Source: JAWBOD01 sp964651405 (GTDB lineage Archaea > Aenigmatarchaeota > Aenigmatarchaeia > Aenigmatarchaeales > Aenigmatarchaeaceae). Taken from it: a stretch of 23,042 nucleotides of DNA. The notes under the pieces are model-generated. The model was not told the origin of the DNA. It worked only from the letters and a program-made list of their open reading frames with translations, and ran no database searches. Of this stretch, positions 7,395 through 12,403 are shown piece after piece. Position 1 is the stretch's first letter; each line of letters starts with the position of its first letter. Both the position numbers and the translations under genes were made by a program. Where the stretch lies: the NCBI GenBank assembly GCA_964651405.1, contig CAZYZB010000013.1, positions 1 through 23,042 on the forward strand, in the 5' to 3' direction.

Positions 7395-7416
7395 TTTAAA
7401 TTTCTATTCCAGTTCT
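7395..7416 (-). promoter_or_regulatory. Promoter with shared AGAACTGGA element (for 7178-7372)
   Basis: AGAACTGGA (7408-7416) and ATTTAAA (7395-7401) have the same 6-base spacing as at 5722-5743. The TATA box is about 25 bases before the ATG, fitting a leaderless transcript. Confidence 0.5.
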
Positions 7417-7445
7417 CCATCAATTAGCGTGAAGAACATTAGGTG

Positions 7446-7533
7446 TGCGGCAGCCGGGATTTGAACCCGGGTCACAAGCTTGGCAAGCATATACAATGAC
7501 TTTTGTATCTTAGCCAGGCTGGACCACTGCCGC
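7446..7533 (-). tRNA. tRNA-Gly (GCC) with 14-nt intron at 29/30
   Basis: Acceptor GCGGCAG/CTGCCGC with A73 and T-arm CCGGG-TTCAAAT-CCCGG are perfect. Read straight through, the anticodon stem has no partner and the arm is 14 nt too long. Removing 7489-7502 restores stem CAAGC/GCTTG around loop TTGCCAA (anticodon GCC). The BHB is perfect: exon ATAC pairs with intron GTAT, bulges are AA^A and AT^G, and the outer helix is AAG/CTT. The mature tRNA is 74 nt. The intron lies inside the anticodon stem, a non-canonical position. No CCA is encoded. Confidence 0.95.
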
Positions 7534-7580
7534 ATTGATAATTCTTTTATGTTTTTCAGATTTAAAAATTAATCTTTATT

Positions 7581-8714
7581 TTATTTAATTCTATATGCTA
7601 GAAAAACTGCCAATAAACCAAATAATCCTGAAGCCATGAATGCTGATGGCAAGGACACAAAATCAATCAAAAATCCACCTAAGGCAGGTCCTATTGCATC
7701 TCCAAATCCTTGCAAAGTTTTCCCAAATCCTATCTGTTCTCCTCTTATCTTTGTTATAGTTGAATCCATCAATATTGTTTTGAAAGCAACCCTATAGACG
7801 TAAAAGAAGGCTGATATTCCAACTAGAATTAGAAAGAACTGAATGACATTTGAGGCAAAAGCATAGGAAACTGAAAAGATTGTTAGTCCAGCAGTTGTTA
7901 TAATAACCATATTTCTTCTTCCTATTCTGTCAGTCCAATCTTTGCTTTTCCATGTAAATATCGAGCTTATTATATAGTCAAAGAATAGCAGAATAAAGAG
8001 AAAGCCTTCGTTAATTCCCAGGTTTCTGGCCAATTGGAAGAAAGCAGGATAATAAGACATTCCAAAATTTACTGCTATCAAGAAACCTATTATTGTTATG
8101 ATTTTAAATCTCAATGGGTAGCTCTTTATGGAAAGCTTGAAAGCTTTCTTAATTTTTTTTCTTGGTTCTTTGAAAATAATAATGAAGACTAGAAGCTCCA
8201 TAAAGACTACTAATGCAGCAACGTAAAAGCCAAAGGATAAGGAAAAGTATGTGACTATCAGAAATCCCAATAAAGTAGCGATGGCTCTTCCAAATGGTAT
8301 GAATGTTCCTATCCTAGCTATGTAACTTGCTCTTATTTTTTTATTGAAAGTATCAGCCATTATAGAGTCTTCTACCGAATCCTCGACAGTATCTGCAAAG
8401 TCTTTTATTCCTTTGTTTAATCCAAGCTCATAATTCTTTGATAAGAAAGGATAGAAGGAAGTTGATAAAGACTCTATCAAAAGACCGAGAGAATATATCT
8501 TCTTTCTTCCAAAGATGTCAGACAGTTTCCCTATGAATAGTCTTGGCAAGATTATTACTAAAGCTGCTGCAAATGAAAAAGTCAAGCCGAAGTTTAGACC
8601 TGAAATCCCTTTGTCAAGAAGAAAGTAAGGCAATATTACGAAAGTTATCCTATCTGATATCATTGCTAGGAATGCTAATAAGGAAAACATCCAAAATGCT
8701 TTTTTAACGTTCAT
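7581..8714 (-). CDS. Major facilitator superfamily transporter (377 aa)
   Basis: An integral membrane protein with about 11-12 hydrophobic segments. MFS loop motif A appears twice: GKLSDIFGRKK after segment 2 and DWTDRIGRRN in the second half, marking the two six-helix bundles. A charged central loop (FKEPRKKIKKAF) separates the halves. A Gly-rich segment near the C-terminus (GFGDAIGPALGGFLID) matches the MFS helix 11 region. The substrate cannot be read from sequence; the overall look is of a drug or metabolite efflux-type MFS. The start is supported by AGTGAT a few bases before the ATG. The gene begins 11 bp downstream of tRNA-Ser on the same strand, so the two are very likely co-transcribed. 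Confidence 0.88.
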   Translation of the reverse strand: MNVKKAFWMFSLLAFLAMISDRITFVILPYFLLDKGISGLNFGLTFSFAAALVIILPRLFIGKLSDIFGRKKIYSLGLLIESLSTSFYPFLSKNYELGLNKGIKDFADTVEDSVEDSIMADTFNKKIRASYIARIGTFIPFGRAIATLLGFLIVTYFSLSFGFYVAALVVFMELLVFIIIFKEPRKKIKKAFKLSIKSYPLRFKIITIIGFLIAVNFGMSYYPAFFQLARNLGINEGFLFILLFFDYIISSIFTWKSKDWTDRIGRRNMVIITTAGLTIFSVSYAFASNVIQFFLILVGISAFFYVYRVAFKTILMDSTITKIRGEQIGFGKTLQGFGDAIGPALGGFLIDFVSLPSAFMASGLFGLLAVFLAYRIK

Positions 8715-8725
8715 ACAATCACTAG

Positions 8726-8809
8726 CGCCGACGGCAGGATTTGAACCTGCAAGCCCTTGCGGGCATCAGTTTTCGAGACTGACGCATTACCAGATTCTGC
8801 CACATCGGC
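8726..8809 (-). tRNA. tRNA-Ser (CGA), intronless
   Basis: Acceptor GCCGATG/CGTCGGC with G73, anticodon stem TCAGT/ACTGA around CTCGAAA, long variable arm GCCC-GCAA-GGGC, and T-arm GCAGG-TTCAAAT-CCTGC are all present without an intron. It is 84 nt long with no encoded CCA. Confidence 0.97.
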
Positions 8810-8992
8810 ATATTATTATTTCAGCATAAGAATTAAAAATATACTTTATTAACATTTCGACACAAGTCGGCCAATAAATATGCACTAGAAAAGTAATAAT
8901 ACCTATCTTGGTTAAACGGAAAAGATACTCATTAAGACAATTAATAGAAAGGCTTAAATTCTTTATATTTATAACTATTCTTAAGTGGTAAT

Positions 8993-9530
8993 ATGAACTT
9001 TTCAGAACAATGGGATAAAAAAGAAAATAACAGCATCAGATTAAATACTTCTGGACTTCAGATAGATGTTGAGATAGGAGGATTTTCTTTACGTCCTGAA
9101 GAGTACGTAGTTGTAATGAGAGATAAAGGAGGAAACCCGTTTGATATGACCATTGAACTGCCTGACATTCCTAGGTCTACTGGAGGGAAATTTTATAGAC
9201 ATGGCATATACTTATGTCCTGCTTGTNNNNNNNNNNNNNNNNNNNNNNNNNNNNNNNNNNNNNNNNNNNNNNNNNNNNNNNNNNNNNNNNNNNNNNNNNN
9301 NNNNNNNNNNNNNNNNNNNNNNNNNNTGTCCTGCTTGTGCTGGTCCTTACGAACCTCCTAAAATAGGATCAATAGAAAAATTAAATGCTAACCTAGAAAC
9401 AACAGTAGAGTGCGGTTTTTGCAAGTCTGATAACGTTTATTTCAATAAAGTAAGGCCTGTAAAGTTAGGTAAAGTAACAGATTTCTTAGACAGAAGATTC
9501 ATAAGACCGGTATTAAAACAGAAACAGTAG
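8993..9530 (+). CDS. Small zinc-ribbon protein, interrupted by an assembly gap
   Basis: The N-terminal part (8993-9226, 78 codons) is a beta-rich domain ending in LCPAC. The part after the gap (from 9327) begins CPACAGPYEPP and later contains CGFC. The 12 bases TGTCCTGCTTGT are present on both sides of a run of exactly 100 Ns and both copies are in frame. If they are the same bases, the true gene is one ORF of 141 aa with a CPAC...CGFC four-cysteine zinc ribbon. As written, the 100-N placeholder breaks the frame. The start has a GTGGT ribosome site 3 bases before the ATG and a GGCTTAAATT box upstream. The function is not recognised. Confidence 0.7.
9227..9326. other. Assembly gap (100 Ns)
   Basis: It is exactly 100 N, the usual placeholder for a gap of unknown size. 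The flanks end and begin with the same 12 bases. Confidence 0.99.
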
Positions 9531-9547
9531 TCTATTACTAAAAAAAT

Positions 9548-9584
9548 CAGATTATCAAATTTTTTAATTTTTGGTTAATCTGAA
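9548..9584 (+). terminator. Possible hairpin terminator after the zinc-ribbon gene
   Basis: TCAGATTA (9548-9555) and TAATCTGA (9577-9584) form a perfect 8-bp stem 17 bases past the stop codon. The T-rich run lies in the loop rather than after the stem, so a terminator role is uncertain. Confidence 0.35.
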
Positions 9585-9717
9585 TCTTGTATTAGTGTAT
9601 TACTATAAAGGGTTCCAAAACACGGGAAGAACATTTTTTGGCTTACTAAGGATTTCGACTGATTTTCATACTTAAAATTAAAAATTCTAAGTTATTCAGC
9701 AATATACTTCTTTTAAA

Positions 9718-9958
9718 CAGTAATCAATTACTGAAAACATGAGTACGACCTAAGAAAGACGTACTATTGTGTACTATAATGATAATTATAGAGTAACTAT
9801 AATGTACTTATCTTTCTCTATTTCATGCTAAAAATGATTAAAATGAAGAGTATTTTCGCTTTTAATTAGTACATTATGTACCAACGGTGTACTCAATCGA
9901 AAATATCATCTATTATATTTTAGAAAATATCATGTCTTTTATCAGTACACTTTGTACT
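9718..9958. promoter_or_regulatory. GTAC-centred dyad array (operator-like) before 10075
   Basis: This lies in the 540-bp intergenic region 9531-10074. It begins with the palindrome CAGTAAT-CA-ATTACTG (9718-9733). Nine GTAC tetramers then fall between 9741 and 9958. Two 15-bp dyads share one design: AGTACA-TTA-TGTACC (9868-9882) and AGTACA-CTT-TGTACT (9944-9958). A wider one pairs AGTACG (9742-9747) with CGTACT (9760-9765). TGTACT half-sites recur at 9770, 9803 and 9888. Direct repeats of GAAAATATCAT (9899 and 9923) and of ACCAACGG (9880 and 9986) lie among or near them. I see no gene in 9531-10074. Confidence 0.6.
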
Positions 9959-10074
9959 CATTTATGATTTTTTTAGCCAAGCTTAACCAACGGGGTCTGA
10001 CATATATAATTAATAACAATAATTCTTTTTATATTAAGATTTTTTAATTATTATAGACAAAAAGGGTGTTTACG

Positions 10075-10668
10075 ATGTTTAAAGGACTAAGAGGCTTGTT
10101 TTCTAGAAAAAAGGAGGATAATGCTATTCCTAAAAATGACTCTGAGACATCTTCTAAAGATACTATAAAGTCAGAAGATAAAGACAACGAACCTATAACT
10201 TCAAATGACCCTTATGAAAGGCTAAATTCAAAAATAGATAAGATTCTGTCTACTTTAAATGAGCATGATATAGCAGTTAAAATGAAGTTTGACATACTGG
10301 AACTGAACACAGAGGCCATAACTCATCTAATTAAGGGCCTTAAGGCCTTTGAAAAACTGCCAGGCATAGAAACTAAGGTAATAGAAAGGACAAAGCAAGA
10401 ACTTTATATTCATAGAAACAAGCTCTATGAGCAAGAGGTTCTAAACACCATAAATGACATGGTGTTGAGAAACGAACCTACATTTGCCAGCAATATTACT
10501 GAAAGGCTTATACCTAGAACAATAGGAAGTAAACAAACCTTGTACAAGATATTGAAGAGATTAGTTGAGAAGGACATTTTAAGGAAATTACAATATGGAA
10601 AGTTCGTAAAATACGTACCTTCTGAAATGATAGTTGAAAAGGAATCGAAGCCGAAGGATAATGGTTAG
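10075..10668 (+). CDS. Protein with C-terminal winged helix (197 aa)
   Basis: The basic N-terminus (MFKGLRGLFSRKK) looks amphipathic and may touch membrane or DNA. A polar, acidic linker of about 40 residues follows. A predicted coiled coil runs about 45-110 (YERLNSKIDKILSTLNEH...). The C-terminal domain has a helix-turn-helix (ASNITERLIP...SKQTLYKILKRLVEKDILRK) and a wing (QYGKFVKYVP), so DNA binding is likely. Start: the ATG at 10075 has GGGTG eight bases upstream; a GTG at 10066 is less likely. The dyad array upstream suggests autoregulation, which is inference. No family is recognised. Confidence 0.72.
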   Translation: MFKGLRGLFSRKKEDNAIPKNDSETSSKDTIKSEDKDNEPITSNDPYERLNSKIDKILSTLNEHDIAVKMKFDILELNTEAITHLIKGLKAFEKLPGIETKVIERTKQELYIHRNKLYEQEVLNTINDMVLRNEPTFASNITERLIPRTIGSKQTLYKILKRLVEKDILRKLQYGKFVKYVPSEMIVEKESKPKDNG

Positions 10669-10706
10669 TGCCCTCGATGGGATAAAGGAAAATAGGTAAA
10701 TCCCAC

Positions 10707-10738
10707 AATCCTTAAATCCTGACTTTTACATATAATTA
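10707..10738 (+). repeat. 32-bp direct repeat carrying a promoter, copy 1
   Basis: Identical over 32 bases to 10955-10986. It holds a CCTTAAATCC box about 25 bases before the next ATG (10741), the spacing of an archaeal TATA box on a leaderless transcript. Confidence 0.9.
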
Positions 10739-10740
10739 GT

Positions 10741-10764
10741 ATGGAAAAAGGAAAAGAAGAATAA
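10741..10764 (+). CDS. Possible 7-residue leader peptide
   Basis: The ATG two bases after the promoter repeat opens a 7-codon frame (MEKGKEE) ending one base before the next ATG. If the transcript is leaderless, this would be the first translated frame and could feed ribosomes into the following frames. The evidence is position only. Confidence 0.25.
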   Translation: MEKGKEE

Positions 10765-10765
10765 C

Positions 10766-10834
10766 ATGACTGGTAAGAAAAATAAAGCTAGAAGAAAGAG
10801 AATGCGTGGGAATGAAATTGGTGATAGAAAATGA
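10766..10834 (+). CDS. Tiny basic ORF (22 aa)
   Basis: About half the residues are Lys or Arg (KKNKARRKRMRG), with a more neutral tail. Its stop overlaps the next start as ATGA (10831-10834), a sign of translational coupling. There is no clear ribosome site; coupling to the preceding 7-codon frame is possible. The family is not recognised. Confidence 0.4.
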   Translation: MTGKKNKARRKRMRGNEIGDRK

Positions 10835-10935
10835 AAAAGAAGTATAATGATTCAAAGATGAGCACGAAAGAATACAGGAGTATGAAGGTATCACATCGCC
10901 AAGGATTATCAGTAAAGAGAAAAAAGAATGAATGA
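10831..10935 (+). CDS. Tiny basic ORF (34 aa)
   Basis: It starts within the ATGA overlap with the 22-aa frame. It is strongly basic (MKKKYNDSK..., KVSHRQGLSVKRKK) without acidic clusters, and its own stop again overlaps an ATG (10932-10935). Basic composition fits a nucleic-acid-binding peptide; no family is recognised. Confidence 0.4.
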   Translation: MKKKYNDSKMSTKEYRSMKVSHRQGLSVKRKKNE

Positions 10936-10970
10936 AATGGCAGAAGAAGAAAATAATCCTTAAATCCTGA
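10932..10970 (+). CDS. Possible 12-residue coupled ORF
   Basis: It opens in the ATGA overlap with the 34-aa frame and reads MKWQKKKIILKS, running into the second promoter repeat. It is the third link of the overlapping chain, but too short to support by itself. Confidence 0.2.
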   Translation: MKWQKKKIILKS

Positions 10971-10986
10971 CTTTTACATATAATTA
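10955..10986 (+). repeat. 32-bp direct repeat carrying a promoter, copy 2
   Basis: Exact second copy of 10707-10738, placed 3 bases before the ATG of the gene at 10990. The TTAAAT box lies about 25-30 bases before that ATG, as in copy 1. Confidence 0.9.
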
Positions 10987-10989
10987 AAC

Positions 10990-11205
10990 ATGGTAAGCAT
11001 AGTTGATACTGAATTTTCCATTGAAAAAGCCTTTGAAAAAGGTATGGTAAGCATAGACTTCAAAAGTTTGGAAGATTTGAAGAAAGTTGCAGTAAAACTC
11101 AAGATTCCTTTTATCTTCAAATGTAAAAATGATATGGGATTAGAACATTATTATTTTCCCCATCAAGGAATATTATATCGTTATTACAAACATCATCAAT
11201 CCTAG
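10990..11205 (+). CDS. Small hypothetical protein (71 aa)
   Basis: A soluble alpha/beta protein, not recognised. The N-terminus reads MVSIVDTEFSIEKAFEKG, and MVSI then recurs at residue 19. At DNA level ATGGTAAGCATAG occurs at both 10990 and 11044, so the gene start was duplicated or either ATG could be used. The promoter repeat favours the first. The C-terminal part is aromatic (HYYFPHQGILYRYYKHH). It converges with the gene at 11202-11333 and their stop codons share bases (CTAG). Confidence 0.6.
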   Translation: MVSIVDTEFSIEKAFEKGMVSIDFKSLEDLKKVAVKLKIPFIFKCKNDMGLEHYYFPHQGILYRYYKHHQS

Positions 11206-11333
11206 CCAAAACCTTTCAAGCTTTCCTTCATTCCTTTGTTGCCATAATAATTCTTGACAAAGTCATTATTCCAACCAATGATGAAAGCAGTCCTATTATC
11301 TACAAGAATGTATCTCTTTCTTTTCTTTGTCAT
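11202..11333 (-). CDS. Small hypothetical protein (43 aa)
   Basis: A short frame beginning MTKKRKRYILVDNRTAFIIG, with a basic start, a beta-hairpin-like middle and a Lys/Gly-rich tail. Support is its composition, a TATA-like CATAAAAAG at suitable distance, and tail-to-tail packing with the 10990 gene through a shared CTAG stop. The family is not recognised. Confidence 0.5.
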   Translation of the reverse strand: MTKKRKRYILVDNRTAFIIGWNNDFVKNYYGNKGMKESLKGFG

Positions 11334-11390
11334 AAAATATTTTTAACTACAAATCTTTTTATGCTTATACCTATTTTACGAAAATTCTAG

Positions 11391-11465
11391 TGCCCTCGGT
11401 GGGATTTGAACCCGCGTTTCGAGCTCGAGAAGCTCGAGTCCTTGACCGGACTAGACGACAAGGGC
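11391..11465 (-). tRNA. tRNA-Glu (CTC), intronless
   Basis: Acceptor GCCCTTG/CGAGGGC with A73. Anticodon stem CGAGC/GCTCG encloses TTCTCGA (anticodon CTC). The D-arm GTCTAGTCCGG matches archaeal tRNA-Glu. The T-stem GCGGG/CCCAC has one C-A mismatch at the second pair. It is 75 nt long with no encoded CCA. Confidence 0.95.
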
Positions 11466-11523
11466 ATAAGAATAATATTTTGTCAACAACAGAAATATAT
11501 ATCGTATAGCAATAAAAAGTCAT

Positions 11524-11835
11524 CTACCAATGATTTTTAAACTCCTCCAATTCAGATGCAGATTTTTCTAAAGAGTTTAAAAATTCAGAACCTTTCGAAG
11601 TAGTCCTATATTGGACTCTTGATGATGATTTTCCAGTCTGTTCCAAAAAACCGGATTCTACAAGAGCATTAAGATATCTCTTAAGTGTAGCGGAGTTTAT
11701 GCCAATTCCATAAGCTATACTATGAGGTCCTTGACCATCAGTAGCAGAACTTAATATTCCTCTTATAATTTCAGGGCTTCCCCTCAGCTTTCCTTCCATA
11801 TTTTTATTAAGAAAATAATCTTTAAATGCTTTCAT
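11524..11835 (-). CDS. Winged-helix protein, Sso10a/HTH-type (103 aa)
   Basis: A compact wHTH: helix 1 (EIIRGILSSA), helix 2 (SIAYGIGIN), recognition helix (SATLKRYLNALVESGFLEQ) and a wing (SRVQYRTTSKGSEFL), then a C-terminal helix (LEKSASELEEFKNHW) of the type that dimerises in Sso10a-like proteins. Its ATG overlaps the stop of the RelE-like gene as ATGA, so the two are translated as a coupled pair. In that setting it is a candidate antitoxin and autoregulator, but this is inferred from gene order. An independent regulator remains possible. Confidence 0.75.
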   Translation of the reverse strand: MKAFKDYFLNKNMEGKLRGSPEIIRGILSSATDGQGPHSIAYGIGINSATLKRYLNALVESGFLEQTGKSSSRVQYRTTSKGSEFLNSLEKSASELEEFKNHW

Positions 11836-12212
11836 TCGATCATTAGTTTTAGTCCTTTCTTATTATCTAGGAATTTTCTATACTCATCGAAATTTCTTAT
11901 TGCTCTTAGGAATATGATTCTCATCATCTTGTCAATGCAATAGACTATGTGTAGGTTTTCCTTTTTAGCTCTAAAGATTAAAACTCCGTCAATGTTTTCC
12001 TCAAATTTATGTAGTTCGTTGAATTCTAGATGAGAGCAGTCAAGGACATTTTTTATAATAGAACTTATCTTTTCTTCGTCTTTCAAGTCTCTCTTGAAGT
12101 GCTTGGAAACTACCACTTCCTTTATCAAAGGTCTGACTCTCATAAAATGGCTGTTACAGCTATCGCAGAAACTTTTTCTTTCATTGCACGTGTTTTCTAT
12201 TTTTATTTCCAT
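11832..12212 (-). CDS. RelE/ParE-superfamily protein with Cys-rich N-terminus (126 aa)
   Basis: Residues about 35-115 follow the RelE/ParE fold pattern: a strand plus helix (VVVSKHFKRDLKDEEKI), a second helix, then strands GVLIFRAKKENLHIVYCID and MRIIFLRAIRNFDEY. Such proteins are usually mRNA interferases or gyrase toxins. The N-terminal 30 residues are an addition, with CNERKSFCDSC holding three cysteines including a CxxC, possibly a metal site. The gene lies 31 bp after tRNA-Arg on the same strand and overlaps the wHTH gene by 4 bases. The toxin-first order recalls higBA. Toxic activity is not shown. Confidence 0.65.
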   Translation of the reverse strand: MEIKIENTCNERKSFCDSCNSHFMRVRPLIKEVVVSKHFKRDLKDEEKISSIIKNVLDCSHLEFNELHKFEENIDGVLIFRAKKENLHIVYCIDKMMRIIFLRAIRNFDEYRKFLDNKKGLKLMIE

Positions 12213-12243
12213 AACCCAATTATGTTTTTAAAATTTAAAAATG

Positions 12244-12332
12244 CGGGCCTGGGGAGATTTGAACTCCCGATCTACTGGTCCGAAGCTTCGACCTTTTTGT
12301 CAGTCGCTCTATCCAAGCTAAGCTACAGGCCC
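12244..12332 (-). tRNA. tRNA-Arg (TCG) with 14-nt intron at 30/31
   Basis: Acceptor GGGCCTG/CAGGCCC with G73, D-arm GCTTAGCTTGGATAGAGC and T-arm GGGAG-TTCAAAT-CTCCC are clear. The anticodon stem closes only after removing 12287-12300, giving ACTGG/CCAGT around CTTCGGA (anticodon TCG). The BHB is perfect: exon CGAC pairs with intron GTCG, bulges are TG^A and AA^G, outer helix GAG/CTT. The mature tRNA is 75 nt. The intron lies within the anticodon stem. No CCA is encoded. Confidence 0.95.
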
Positions 12333-12403
12333 ATGAAGAATAATTATTTTATAGAATTTAAAAACCTCTTTAACTTTAAATCTTTTAGTTCTAAGTTTTA
12401 TTT

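Noticed and set aside
9718..9958. CRISPR array
   Set aside because: The repeated units are short dyads at uneven spacing, not 24-37 bp repeats with regular spacers, and no cas gene is present.
9548..10074. Replication origin with ORB boxes
   Set aside because: Only weak G-run matches (for example ACCAACGGGG) are seen, there is no orc1/cdc6 gene in the window, and the operator reading explains the dyads better. I could not test skew.
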